Source: Paenibacillus brasilensis
Lineage (GTDB): Bacteria > Bacillota > Bacilli > Paenibacillales > Paenibacillaceae
Reading direction: 5' to 3'
Assembly: GCF_009363115.1 (NCBI RefSeq)
Contig: NZ_CP045298.1
Coordinates: forward strand, 3,779,501 to 3,843,500
DNA length: 64,000 nt
Below are positions 9,947-18,773 of this stretch, piece after piece. The notes below the pieces were generated by a model that worked only from the letters and a program-made list of their open reading frames with translations, was not told the origin of the DNA and made no database searches. Every line of letters starts with the position of its first letter. The first letter of the stretch is position 1. The translations under genes were made by a program, and so were the position numbers.

Positions 9947-10579
9947 ATGTTGGAACAATACCGAACCGTACGAGGTTCCGGCAGCAAGGAAATTGTGATC
10001 CGTAAATCCCGTTTTATCGGTCATATCCAGCCTGTTCATACCGAGGAAGAAGCGACGGCTTTCATAGAACGCATCAAAAAAGAGCACTGGAATGCAACCC
10101 ACAATTGTTCAGCTTACATGATTGGAGAAAGAGACGAAATCCAGAAGCAATCGGATGATGGAGAACCAAGTGGTACGGCTGGAAAGCCTATTTTGGAGGT
10201 GATCCGTAATCAGAAGCTGAAAAATGTGGCGATTGTCGTTACCCGTTACTTTGGTGGTATATTGCTGGGAGCAGGAGGTCTGATTCGTGCATACTCAGAC
10301 GGTGCCGTTGCAGCAATCGAGGCAGGCGATGCGATTACGCGTGTATTGCATCGTGAAATTTTTGTGGAATTAGATTATACTTGGTTGGGTAAAGTGGAAA
10401 ATGAATTGCGGAATCGCAGCATCCGTACTGGAGAAACCATTTTTACGGATAAAGTTACGTTAACCTGTCTGCCGCTGGCTGGTGATGCTGAATCCTTCAG
10501 CAACTGGATAACAGATTTGACACAGGGGCAATCACTTGTGTCGGAGGGAGAGCAGCTTTACTTTATTGAAGGGGAATAA
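9947..10579 (+). CDS. YigZ/IMPACT family protein (YvyE-like)
   Basis: A 210-residue protein of the IMPACT/YigZ family. It has the core motif SDDGEPSGTAGKPIL near residues 66-80, followed by VVTRYFGGILLGAGGLIRAY near 97-116, and a C-terminal DUF1949-like domain. The family is related to eukaryotic IMPACT regulators; its bacterial role is not settled. It is followed after 5 bases by a TetR gene, so the two are probably translationally coupled. Confidence 0.9.
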   Translation: MLEQYRTVRGSGSKEIVIRKSRFIGHIQPVHTEEEATAFIERIKKEHWNATHNCSAYMIGERDEIQKQSDDGEPSGTAGKPILEVIRNQKLKNVAIVVTRYFGGILLGAGGLIRAYSDGAVAAIEAGDAITRVLHREIFVELDYTWLGKVENELRNRSIRTGETIFTDKVTLTCLPLAGDAESFSNWITDLTQGQSLVSEGEQLYFIEGE

Positions 10580-10584
10580 ATAAT

Positions 10585-11166
10585 ATGGCTAGAAGAGCAG
10601 TGGAACAGGAGTTGTCAAGAGGGCGGATTCTGGAAGCGGCCAGGCACTTGTTTATTACCAAGGGCTACCGTGCGATTTCAATGCGCAGCATTGGCCAGCA
10701 TCTGGGTTACAGTCATGGTTCGTTATATTATCATTTTAAAGAGAAGGCTGAACTGTTCTACGCCATTGTAATTGAGGATTTTAATACATTGCGTGGAATT
10801 TTGCTGCAATCAGCAACAGGTACGCCTGAGGGCGGCTTGAGCAGACTGGAGTACTTGATGCTGGAATTCATCCGTTTTGGCTTGGAAAATCCATATCAGT
10901 ACGAAATTATGTTTATGATGCACGATGAAGAATTGCTTGCATATTGTCGCACAGAGCAAAACCGTTGTGTGGAATTGTTTGCGTCTATGATCCTACAGGA
11001 ATTGAGTGTTCAGGGACACTCGGAGGAAGATTGTTCGTGGGTACCGAAAAGTCTGTTTTTATCCATGCACGGCTTTGTGTCATTTTATATCCAAGATGGT
11101 TTAACCTTTGAAGAAATCAGACCTGCTGCTTTAGCACATGTAAAGCTGCTGTGTAGACACCTATGA
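10585..11166 (+). CDS. TetR/AcrR family transcriptional regulator
   Basis: A 193-residue regulator with an N-terminal helix-turn-helix at about residues 12-58 (RILEAARHLFITKGY, then MRSIGQHLGYSHGSLYYHF). The helical C-terminal ligand-binding region resembles TetR_C members with an FxxxMxxxxE pattern. It is tightly linked to the YigZ gene. No adjacent transporter is visible, so the target is unknown; autoregulation of the two-gene operon is the simplest guess. Confidence 0.88.
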   Translation: MARRAVEQELSRGRILEAARHLFITKGYRAISMRSIGQHLGYSHGSLYYHFKEKAELFYAIVIEDFNTLRGILLQSATGTPEGGLSRLEYLMLEFIRFGLENPYQYEIMFMMHDEELLAYCRTEQNRCVELFASMILQELSVQGHSEEDCSWVPKSLFLSMHGFVSFYIQDGLTFEEIRPAALAHVKLLCRHL

Positions 11167-11282
11167 GCGTACCTGCAATCATACGCCTCGGCCATGAGCT
11201 TATAGGGTGCTTTTCTGGGTATTTGCACTTCAAGACGGTGACTAATCATTACGTTACTTTGCGAAAGCGACTAAGAATTTAA

Positions 11283-11327
11283 TAGACGATGATGAATCCA
11301 GGAGGAGAACATCATCGTCTTTTCTTT
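11283..11327 (+). terminator. Terminator after the TetR gene
   Basis: AGACGATGATG and CATCATCGTCT form a perfect 11-bp stem around a loop and are followed by TTTCTTT. It lies between converging genes. Confidence 0.8.
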
Positions 11328-11334
11328 ATGGCCG

Positions 11335-11736
11335 TCAGCCCTTCATGATTTTTACATAGTATTGTCGTCTGCGTGGTCCATCGAATTCACAAAAATAAAT
11401 TCCTTGCCAGCGTCCTAGCAGCATCCTTCCATCATGGATGATGACAGTCTGAGAGGGGCCTGTTGTGATGGATTTAAGGTGGGACGCCGTGTTTCCCTCC
11501 ATATGGCGATATTGGGGATGTTCCCACGGGTAAACCTCATCCAGTCTTAGTATCACATCATGTCTGACATCCGGGTCAGCATTTTCATTAATGGCAATTC
11601 CGGCCGTTGTGTGTGGACAATAGATGAGTACGGTTCCGTGTTGAACCCCACTTTTTTCGATCAATGAAGCAACCTCACGTGTAATATCACGTATTTCATC
11701 TCGCCGTGTAGTAGATAACTCTAAAGTATGCAGCAT
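11335..11736 (-). CDS. YjbQ family protein (UPF0047, TIGR00149)
   Basis: A 133-residue member of the secondary thiamine-phosphate synthase-like YjbQ family. Motifs seen: VLIYCPHTTAGIAINENAD in the middle, then EGNTASHLKSI, and a C-terminal LLGRWQGIYFCEFDGPR. These carry the conserved His and acidic residues. The second in-frame ATG (11736) is chosen because AAAGGAGATGA lies just before it; the frame itself begins at 11763. Function in this organism is uncertain. Confidence 0.88.
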   Translation of the reverse strand: MLHTLELSTTRRDEIRDITREVASLIEKSGVQHGTVLIYCPHTTAGIAINENADPDVRHDVILRLDEVYPWEHPQYRHMEGNTASHLKSITTGPSQTVIIHDGRMLLGRWQGIYFCEFDGPRRRQYYVKIMKG

Positions 11737-11958
11737 GATGATTTCATCTCCTTTCTTCTTCATATTTTACCCTTTTAGCTCTCAACCTAATATATAGAGT
11801 TGACGACAAAAGCTTTCCTTTGATAAAGTATCACATAAGAAAAACATAGTATATACATTGGATTAATTAAATGATCTCAAATGAGGTACGCGCTTTGCGA
11901 AAAGCAAGGCTGCTGCTGTTCCTGAACAGGTTCAGAAGCGGAAAGGAAGTGTACGGAT

Positions 11959-13020
11959 ATGCATGTGGAAGTAAAGGGATTAAACAAGCATTTCGGTAAT
12001 TTTCATGCGGTAAAGGACGTATCTTTTGATATTCGGAAGGGCCATTTGATTGGTTTACTCGGTCCGAGTGGTGGCGGAAAAACCTCCATTTTACGCATTT
12101 TGGCAGGGCTGGAGCAACCAGATGCCGGAGAGATTCATTTTCACGGAAAAAGAGTGAATGAACTGGCCCCGCAGGAGCGCGGAATCGGATTTGTTTTTCA
12201 AAACTATGCTTTGTTTAAGCACATGAGCGTGTACGATAATATTGCCTTTGGTCTAAAAGTGAAAAAAAGCTCCAAAGCCCATATCAAAGAGCGAGTCACA
12301 GAGCTGGTCGAGCTGACAGGACTCAAAGGCTTCGAGCATCGTTATCCGCATCAATTATCAGGTGGGCAGCGGCAGAGGGTTGCTTTTGCGCGTGCCTTGG
12401 CGCCGGAGCCTCAATTGTTGCTGCTGGATGAGCCTTTTGCGGCCATTGACGCCAAGATTCGCCAAGAGCTGCGAAGCTGGCTGCGGGAGTTGATTGAGCG
12501 GGTGGGCATTACCTCCATTTTCGTCACTCATGATCAGGATGAGGCGATTGAGGTAGCGGATGAAATTATGGTTATTAATCAAGGAAGGCTGGAGCAGAAG
12601 GGAACGCCTTGGGATATTTATAAAAAGCCGGGGACACCGTTCGTTGCTTCTTTTATTGGTGAGTCGACAGTGATTGAACAAGCGTCCAGCCTTAAGGGCT
12701 TCGAGGAAGCTGCTGGATCAGGAGTACGTGCCTTGATCCGGCCGGAGTATATTGATGTCGGGCCAAGTGAAGAGTTTGCGCTTTTGTCAGCGACCGAAGA
12801 AGGCATAGTGAGGCATTTGCATTTCCGGGGAAGTGAATGGATGGTTGAAGTGCAGGTCGGAGATCAACGGCTTATGACGTACCGTTCGCTGGAGAAGTCT
12901 ACTCTGGAGCCTGGTCAGCAGGTGCGAGTGCTGGTACATCGGGCCTATCTGTATAATGATCAGTCGAGCTGGATGGTGGAAAATCGCCTGAAGAAAGATC
13001 CAATGCCTATAGTGATTTAA
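11959..13020 (+). CDS. CysA-type sulfate/molybdate-like ABC transporter ATP-binding protein (orphan)
   Basis: An ABC ATPase of 353 residues. It shows Walker A GPSGGGKTS near 39, Q-loop VFQNYALF, signature LSGGQRQRVAFARAL, Walker B LLLLDEPFAAID, H-loop VTHDQDEA, and a C-terminal TOBE-like domain (about 240-340). The overall pattern matches CysA/PotA-type importers, closest by eye to CysA. No permease or binding-protein gene is adjacent, so the partner must be elsewhere. GGAAAGGAAG precedes the ATG. The 222 bases upstream show no riboswitch I recognise. Confidence 0.82.
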   Translation: MHVEVKGLNKHFGNFHAVKDVSFDIRKGHLIGLLGPSGGGKTSILRILAGLEQPDAGEIHFHGKRVNELAPQERGIGFVFQNYALFKHMSVYDNIAFGLKVKKSSKAHIKERVTELVELTGLKGFEHRYPHQLSGGQRQRVAFARALAPEPQLLLLDEPFAAIDAKIRQELRSWLRELIERVGITSIFVTHDQDEAIEVADEIMVINQGRLEQKGTPWDIYKKPGTPFVASFIGESTVIEQASSLKGFEEAAGSGVRALIRPEYIDVGPSEEFALLSATEEGIVRHLHFRGSEWMVEVQVGDQRLMTYRSLEKSTLEPGQQVRVLVHRAYLYNDQSSWMVENRLKKDPMPIVI

Positions 13021-13103
13021 ACGTAGAATAATTACGCATGAGGGGATGTCCGGCCTGATTTCAGGGCTTAGGGCATGCTCCTTTTGGCGTTGGAGGTGGA
13101 AGA

Positions 13104-13147
13104 ATTTACGCAGACGATTTACGCAGAATCGGTGTGTTCGCTATAAT
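13104..13147 (+). promoter_or_regulatory. Promoter with direct repeats upstream of the PhnP-like gene
   Basis: ATTTACGCAGA occurs at 13104-13114 and again at 13117-13127 (13-base period). TATAAT at 13142-13147 is preceded at 17 bases by TTACGC inside the second repeat. The repeats may be a regulator site or simply a duplicated -35 region. Confidence 0.5.
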
Positions 13148-13187
13148 AGTAATACGACAACCATTCAGATAGATAGGAGTTTAATTC

Positions 13188-13958
13188 ATGAATCGGCTTA
13201 TTTTTCTTGGCACGGGGGATGCAATGGGTGTTCCGCGTGTATATTGTGATTGTCCCGTATGCACAGAGGCACGCTCGACTGGGGCGAATGTAAGGCTGAG
13301 ATCATCTGTGCTGATCGAAAGCGATACGGAGGACTTTATGATTGATTGTGGTCCGGACTGGCGCAGACAGCTAGAATTACGGGGGCTTCGCTTTATCCGT
13401 ACGATCCTCGTTACACATGCGCATTTTGATCATATTGGAGGATTGCCGGAATGGGCAGATGCCTGTCGCTGGACCGGGAATAGAGGCCGCTTGTATGCTC
13501 CACAGGAAGTGATTGACACAATTCTGCGTCAATTTTCCTGGCTGCCTGGACATCTGGACCTTATCCCTGTCGATCAGGGAGCGCAGCTTGCCGGGTGGAA
13601 TATCCGAGGTTGGCGTGTAAATCACGGGAAGAACGGATATGCTTACGCTTATCGACTGGAAAAGGATGGTTTCTCGTGGGCCTATTGTTCCGATTCGATT
13701 GGACTGAATGAGGCAGAGATTCTGCCCTTGCATAATCTGAATCTGCTCGTGCTGGGAACGAGCTTTTATCATGAGGAGGCCGAGTATTCGACCCGCTCGG
13801 TATATGACATGCTCGAGGCTCAGGAGCTTATAGGCAGGCTTGAGCCTGATCGTACGGTATTTACACATATGTCCCATGATGTGGATGTCACACGCAACTA
13901 CGGGCTTCGGGAAGGGATTTGCTTGGCACAAACCGGCATGAGTCTGCCGTTGGAATAG
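13188..13958 (+). CDS. PhnP-like metallo-beta-lactamase-fold phosphodiesterase
   Basis: A 256-residue MBL-fold hydrolase. The start FLGTGDAMGVPRVYCDCPVC includes the Cys cluster typical of PhnP-type enzymes. The metal-binding motif THAHFDHIGG lies near residues 80-89, and later HG, CSDS and HMSHD motifs complete the dinuclear site. PhnP hydrolyses cyclic ribose phosphates in phosphonate breakdown, but no phn genes are nearby, so the substrate is uncertain. TAGGAG precedes the ATG. It converges on the MocR regulator gene. Confidence 0.85.
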   Translation: MNRLIFLGTGDAMGVPRVYCDCPVCTEARSTGANVRLRSSVLIESDTEDFMIDCGPDWRRQLELRGLRFIRTILVTHAHFDHIGGLPEWADACRWTGNRGRLYAPQEVIDTILRQFSWLPGHLDLIPVDQGAQLAGWNIRGWRVNHGKNGYAYAYRLEKDGFSWAYCSDSIGLNEAEILPLHNLNLLVLGTSFYHEEAEYSTRSVYDMLEAQELIGRLEPDRTVFTHMSHDVDVTRNYGLREGICLAQTGMSLPLE

Positions 13959-13967
13959 CAATTTCCA

Positions 13968-15464
13968 TTACATCGACCGACTGATGCAGAGTAGTCTGGA
14001 GATGCCCTCTTTGATTTGCTGCTCGTTGGCGTATGAATAGGACAGCCGCACATGCGTTTTACCCTCCGCGCCAACGGGATCAAATACGTTCCCCGGTACA
14101 AAGGAGACGGACTCTTCTATGCTTTTGGCAAGCAGTTCATTGGGCTTCAACGCAAAAGGCAGCTGGAGCCACAGGTTGAGTCCCCCTGACGGGCTGGTCC
14201 ATGTCCAGCCTGATTCGCGGAGACTGTCTTCCATCGTTTCCTTGCGAATCTGGAGCGCGATACATAGCTTTTTGATATGCTGCTGCATACGTGGAGATTG
14301 AAAGTATTGTAAAAACAACTTTTGATTCAGCAGTGGCGATCCATTGTCCACCAACGCTTTGACGCTCAGCAGGCTGGCCATAAGCTGACGTCGACAGGTC
14401 ACGGCTGCGATGCGCAGACCGGGTGCTACATATTTGCTGTAGCTGCGAATGTAGACGACGCTTCCCGAGATATCATAGGCAAAAATCGGGGAAGGGGGCT
14501 TTTGCCCAAAGCTGATGTCATAGGTGCTGTCATCCTCGACAATGAGGCAGCCATAGCGCTCGGCCAGTTCAGGCAGTCGTTTGCGCTGCTCATCGGGTAC
14601 CGTAAAGCCGGTCGGGTTGTGAAATGTCGGATTCATATAAAAGAGACGCGGCTTTTCTGTTTTCATGCACCATTCAATCTGATCCATATCATAACCTTCC
14701 GGGCGAATATCAGTTGTAGTCAGACGTGCACCTTGTCTACGGAATATTTCCATAGCGGGGCCATAGGCAGGACGCTCGATTAATACACGGTCCCCTGTAC
14801 GCAGAAGAGATCGGGAAATTAAATCAATGGCTTGTTGTGCGCCGGAGGTAATCAGTACTTCGTCTGTTGATAAGGCAAAATGCTTATCCGCACTAAAATG
14901 CTGGGCCATTGCATCACGCAGTTCAGCATCCCCTTGTACAGAAGAATAGGTAGCCGCCACTTTCGGATGCTTTTCAAAAACCTGCATCATTAATTCTCCC
15001 CAATATCGGTTAGGCAGAAGGGAGGGATCAATTAATGATTTGGAAAATTGGAAATCGGCGTTCACAGATTGGACACGGGTAAGCCCGTCCATTCCCCTCC
15101 AGGCGGAAACAGACGGATCGTCTGCCGCGTAGGCAGATTCCGAGTGTAAGCCTTGTTTGGTGGATGAACGTTCCGAGTAGGCGGCTAATGGTTTCAATGT
15201 ATTTGCATGGGAAGCATGAGCGTAGTACCCTGATTTATCCTTTACATAAATACGTCCCTGTTGCTTTAACTCCTGATATGCCCGGAAGACGGTTAACCGA
15301 TGCACACCCAATTCCTGAGCCAAGCTTCGCACAGACGGCAATTTAACGTCGGCTGGCCAGTCCCCGCGATCAATCCGCACATTTACATAGTGAATGACCT
15401 GTTCATACAGCTTTAAGGCCTGATCGGTCGTCGAAAAGAGTAATTCGCTGTTGTTCCTGCCCAT
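13968..15464 (-). CDS. MocR-type regulator (GntR HTH plus aminotransferase-like domain)
   Basis: A 498-residue PdxR/GabR-type fusion. The N-terminal GntR winged helix (about residues 15-80, KLPSVRSLAQELGVHRLTVF) precedes a fold-type I PLP aminotransferase domain. That domain has YPT/YMNPTFHNPTG and the lysine motif YIRSYSKYVAPGLRIA. Such regulators sense PLP or amino-type ligands. ATG 15464 is chosen over an in-frame GTG at 15473, since AAAGGAG lies too close to the GTG. Divergent from the EamA transporter, its likely target. Confidence 0.9.
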   Translation of the reverse strand: MGRNNSELLFSTTDQALKLYEQVIHYVNVRIDRGDWPADVKLPSVRSLAQELGVHRLTVFRAYQELKQQGRIYVKDKSGYYAHASHANTLKPLAAYSERSSTKQGLHSESAYAADDPSVSAWRGMDGLTRVQSVNADFQFSKSLIDPSLLPNRYWGELMMQVFEKHPKVAATYSSVQGDAELRDAMAQHFSADKHFALSTDEVLITSGAQQAIDLISRSLLRTGDRVLIERPAYGPAMEIFRRQGARLTTTDIRPEGYDMDQIEWCMKTEKPRLFYMNPTFHNPTGFTVPDEQRKRLPELAERYGCLIVEDDSTYDISFGQKPPSPIFAYDISGSVVYIRSYSKYVAPGLRIAAVTCRRQLMASLLSVKALVDNGSPLLNQKLFLQYFQSPRMQQHIKKLCIALQIRKETMEDSLRESGWTWTSPSGGLNLWLQLPFALKPNELLAKSIEESVSFVPGNVFDPVGAEGKTHVRLSYSYANEQQIKEGISRLLCISRSM

Positions 15465-15493
15465 GCTGTCCACGCTCCTTTTGTGTGTATTGT

Positions 15494-15549
15494 ACTATAC
15501 ATCACTTCAAAATCGCTTACAACTGTTCTGTGGTTACACATCTGTTCTG
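15494..15549 (-). promoter_or_regulatory. MocR promoter with 19-base-spaced direct repeats
   Basis: On the minus strand TTGTAA (15517-15522) and TATAGT (15494-15499) are separated by 17 bases. Just upstream, CTGTTCTG occurs at 15523-15530 and 15542-15549, a direct repeat with 19-base period. MocR/GabR-type regulators are known to bind direct repeats, so this is the likely operator for both divergent genes. Confidence 0.6.
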
Positions 15550-15597
15550 CCTGTCTCCTTGTATGCTTGTGAGTAACAGAAGGGAGAGGGAAGTATC

Positions 15598-16509
15598 ATG
15601 ATTGGTATTGCCTTTACAGTTATGTGTCTTATTTTTGGCACAACATTTTTGGCTATAAAAGTGGGGGTGGAAGCCGGGCTTCCGCCATTCCTATCAGCAG
15701 GCACACGTTTTCTGGCAGCAGGAGCGATCTTGTTTATTGCGATGAGACTATCGGGAAAGGTTCGGTGGTCGTTATTATGGCGTAAGGAAATGCTGCTGAT
15801 TGGAGTTGGAACAACCTTCGGTACATTTTCAGCACTGTATTGGGCAGAGCAATATGTCAGCTCGGGGATCGGTGCTATTTTGTCAGCCACTGGACCGATG
15901 ATGATTGTGTTGATGCAGTCCGCACTACTGCGGCAAAAAACGACGAGAATTACGCTTATTGGCTGCATGATTAGTTTTCTCGGGGTCGTGCTGGTGGTAC
16001 TGCCAGGATTGGTGGTTCAGATTAGCGGTTTGTGGCTTGCGGGTTGCATAGTCATTTTGCTAGGTGAGCTATGTTATTCGGGAGGGGCCCTTTACTCCAA
16101 GCGAGTCATGGATGCGTTTCGTGATACGAATCCGATTGCCTTGAATGCAGCGCAAATGTTCCATGGTGGTTGGATGTTGCTGGTACTGTCAGCTTTGACA
16201 GAGCCTTGGAATTCTGGGGAATGGAATGTACTCCCTGCCATGGGTTCTCTCCTGTATTTGATCTTGTTCGGTTCAATGATTGCGCAGACGCTATTCTATT
16301 GGCTCATGGCTCGTACGAATCCACTCTTTCCGACAACATGGCTCTATATTTCACCACCGATTGCTGTAGGCTTGGGGGCTTTTTTATATGGAGAGCATGT
16401 AAGCTGGTGGATGCTGGCAGGGGTGCTGCTCATTGTGATCGGATTGATGTGTATGAACAACGGAATCATCCGTCTGGTGAACAGACGAAAGCTACGTTCG
16501 GCTATCTGA
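15598..16509 (+). CDS. EamA (DMT superfamily) membrane transporter
   Basis: A 303-residue hydrophobic protein with about ten transmembrane segments arranged as two EamA repeats. The first starts with MCLIFGTTFLAIKVGVEAG and contains the ARFL/TRFLAAG pattern. The second covers about residues 150-290. EamA transporters export amino acids or other metabolites. GGGAGAGGGAAG precedes ATG 15598. It is divergent from the MocR regulator, a common pairing that suggests ligand-controlled expression. Confidence 0.9.
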   Translation: MIGIAFTVMCLIFGTTFLAIKVGVEAGLPPFLSAGTRFLAAGAILFIAMRLSGKVRWSLLWRKEMLLIGVGTTFGTFSALYWAEQYVSSGIGAILSATGPMMIVLMQSALLRQKTTRITLIGCMISFLGVVLVVLPGLVVQISGLWLAGCIVILLGELCYSGGALYSKRVMDAFRDTNPIALNAAQMFHGGWMLLVLSALTEPWNSGEWNVLPAMGSLLYLILFGSMIAQTLFYWLMARTNPLFPTTWLYISPPIAVGLGAFLYGEHVSWWMLAGVLLIVIGLMCMNNGIIRLVNRRKLRSAI

Positions 16510-16550
16510 TAATTTGAAGCCGTTAGTTATTATGTGATGTGACGTAAAGA

Positions 16551-16606
16551 GCCTCCAAACTGTCGTATGTTATTGAACATGCGACGTTTGGAGGCTTTGT
16601 TGTTGT
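16551..16606 (+). terminator. Strong terminator after the EamA gene
   Basis: GCCTCCAAAC and GTTTGGAGGC pair perfectly, with an additional inner stem GTCGTATG/CATGCGAC. TTTGTTGTTG follows. It is placed between converging genes. Confidence 0.85.
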
Positions 16607-16647
16607 GATCCTTTATTTAAGTATGTCGTTAAAAGTCACTTTTTTGC

Positions 16648-17448
16648 TTATTCAACATTGAGTACGAATTTGTCGATGGCATGCTTGACGCCGTCTTCAT
16701 TATTGCTGGTAGTGATGTAATCAGCCAGCTTCTTCAAATCAGGAATAGCGTTCTCCATGGCTATGCCGAGACCAGCACATTCAAGCATTTCATGGTCGTT
16801 CCAGGAGTCGCCGATGGCAATCGTTTCCGACAGCTCACAGCCAAAATGTTTTGCCAGGAAGGTAAGAGCGTGGCCCTTGGTACCCTCATGATGCATAATT
16901 TCCAGAAAATGAGGCTTGGATTTTGTAATATGCACTTCATTGCCCAGCAGTTCGCGCAGCTCGGGAATCAATTCGTCCAATACTTCTGGCTCGTCGATAA
17001 TCAGCAATTTAGGAGCAGGTTGCTCTATAACTTTACTGAACACAGGCTCTACAAAATATTCCGTGTTGTTCAGCTCGGTGTAATCTTTAATTTTCTGATT
17101 ATCTTCACGTGTGTACAATTTGTCATCTATATACGTTTGCAGATGTAGATTGCGTTCCACGCAGAATTCATACAGGCGGCGTGCAGCCACGAGTGGAACA
17201 TAACGCTCATACAGCACATTTTCGTCCAGTAGGTTTTTGACCAAAGCTCCCTGGTACGTAATGATCGGCACGTTTAATCCTGTCTGGCGGGCAATTTTAT
17301 GTGCGGAAGCGTAAGCTCGTCCGGTGGCGAGCGTAACCACAACACCTTTGGCTACAGCAGCTTCCAAGGCCTGTTGTGTCGCTGGAGTAACTTCCTTCTG
17401 ATCGTTAATAAGTGTATCATCAATATCAATAGCAATTAATTTATACAT
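16648..17448 (-). CDS. Cof-type HAD-IIB phosphatase
   Basis: A 266-residue haloacid-dehalogenase phosphatase of the Cof/YidA class. Motif I is IAIDIDDTLIND at residues 4-15, motif II TLATGRAYAS near 45, a C2-type cap, and motif IV ETIAIGDSWNDHEMLECAG near 205-225. Substrates are typically sugar phosphates or flavin/PLP-type phosphates. The start is placed at 17448, where AAAGGAGAG precedes the ATG; the frame begins at 17484. Confidence 0.9.
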   Translation of the reverse strand: MYKLIAIDIDDTLINDQKEVTPATQQALEAAVAKGVVVTLATGRAYASAHKIARQTGLNVPIITYQGALVKNLLDENVLYERYVPLVAARRLYEFCVERNLHLQTYIDDKLYTREDNQKIKDYTELNNTEYFVEPVFSKVIEQPAPKLLIIDEPEVLDELIPELRELLGNEVHITKSKPHFLEIMHHEGTKGHALTFLAKHFGCELSETIAIGDSWNDHEMLECAGLGIAMENAIPDLKKLADYITTSNNEDGVKHAIDKFVLNVE

Positions 17449-17525
17449 ATCGGTAATCTCTCCTTTTTCTCTATCATGGGGCAATGCTAAAATTGTATCT
17501 CATAATATTCAAAATGACAATATCA

Positions 17526-17564
17526 CAATAAAAGGGGACGACCCCTATAAGAGCCTGTCCCCTT
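17526..17564 (-). terminator. Terminator of the lipoate ligase gene
   Basis: On the minus strand AAGGGGAC and GTCCCCTT pair around a loop, followed by TTATTG. It lies just downstream of the ligase gene ending at 17610. Confidence 0.7.
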
Positions 17565-17609
17565 ATAACCACTGAAGTATTGGTTTGAAACGATAGGAAA
17601 AAGTAGCTG

Positions 17610-18611
17610 TTAGTCTTCCAAAAATACAAGCCCGACAAAGTCGTCCAGCTCAATATTACCAAAATAATGCTTCAAATCGAGAGAGGACAAGGCTTGACGA
17701 ACCTCGTCTTCATCATAGCGTTTGCCACGCAGAATATTTTCAATATCGGCAACGTCGCCCACACCGAAGAAATCACCATAGATTTTAATGTCACGGATAT
17801 GGCCTTCCTTAAGGTCCATGCGGATATCAATAATACCGACCGGGAATTTACGGGTGTGCTTGATATTGCTCTCCGGGGATTGACCATAATTCCAGTCCCA
17901 GGATTGATAGCGTTCTTTGGAAATTTCATGAATTTTAGCCCAATCGGAATCGGTGAGCTTATATTGGGGTACCTGATCCAGCTCTACTCCGAATATGAAA
18001 CGCAGTAGTTCCTCACGAAATTGCTCTATCGTCATTTCACGATCCATCAGCTCGCTGATGTTAGCAACGCGGCTGCGGACGGATTTGGTGCTTTTGGATT
18101 TGAATTTTTCAGGGTTGGCATGCAGGGATGCAGCCACATTGTCCAGATTCAGGTTAAACATCAATGTACCGTGGCTGAACATGCGTCCGCGTGTGGCAAA
18201 CTGGGCGTTTCCCGAAATTTTGCGTTCACCGACTTGAAGATCGTTGCGTCCGGTCATTTCGGCTTCCACACCCATTTGGCGCAGGGCATCAATAACAGGC
18301 TGCGTAAATTTGAGGAAATTATGAAAGGACTCCCCGTTATCCTTGGTAATGAAGCTGAAATTTAAATTACCGAGGTCATGATATACAGCTCCACCGCCGG
18401 ACAGGCGACGAACGACCTGAATATGGTTGTCTCTGACAAACTCAGCGTTGATTTCTTCAATGGTGTTTTGATGCTTCCCTATAATAATAGAAGGCTGATT
18501 AATGTAAAACAGCAGATAGCTGTCGTCTAGCGGTAGATGCTTGAGCGCATACTCCTCAATGGCAAGATTAATGGCTGGATCGTGTATGCCCTGGTTGTCG
18601 ATGAACAGCAT
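17610..18611 (-). CDS. lplJ: Lipoate-protein ligase A family (LplJ-like)
   Basis: A 333-residue lipoate ligase that activates free lipoate with ATP and attaches it to E2/GcvH proteins. The N-terminal catalytic domain shows NLAIEEYAL near 14, QPSIIIGKHQNT near 40, RRLSGGGAVYHDLGNLNFSF near 70-90, and GERKISGNAQ near 130 with the catalytic lysine. A C-terminal accessory domain covers about 250-333, as in B. subtilis LplJ (331 aa). ATG 18611 has GGAGG 8 bases upstream; the frame extends further without supporting signals. Confidence 0.93.
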   Translation of the reverse strand: MLFIDNQGIHDPAINLAIEEYALKHLPLDDSYLLFYINQPSIIIGKHQNTIEEINAEFVRDNHIQVVRRLSGGGAVYHDLGNLNFSFITKDNGESFHNFLKFTQPVIDALRQMGVEAEMTGRNDLQVGERKISGNAQFATRGRMFSHGTLMFNLNLDNVAASLHANPEKFKSKSTKSVRSRVANISELMDREMTIEQFREELLRFIFGVELDQVPQYKLTDSDWAKIHEISKERYQSWDWNYGQSPESNIKHTRKFPVGIIDIRMDLKEGHIRDIKIYGDFFGVGDVADIENILRGKRYDEDEVRQALSSLDLKHYFGNIELDDFVGLVFLED

Positions 18612-18773
18612 GTCCATTCCTCCGTATACAAACTGTGTAATTTTACGTGTACCATTTTCTATTGTAACCCAAGTGAGCAATGTACACAAAAGCTCATTTG
18701 CATTGACGGAACGCAAAAAGCAGTCCCATAATGGAGCTAAATGATCAGGAACGGTCGGAAAGGATGATAGGCA

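Noticed and set aside
13046..13249. 67-codon plus-strand frame before the PhnP-like gene
   Set aside because: Covers the promoter with TATAAT and the 5' end of the PhnP-like gene in another frame; Trp/Arg-rich nonsense-like composition.
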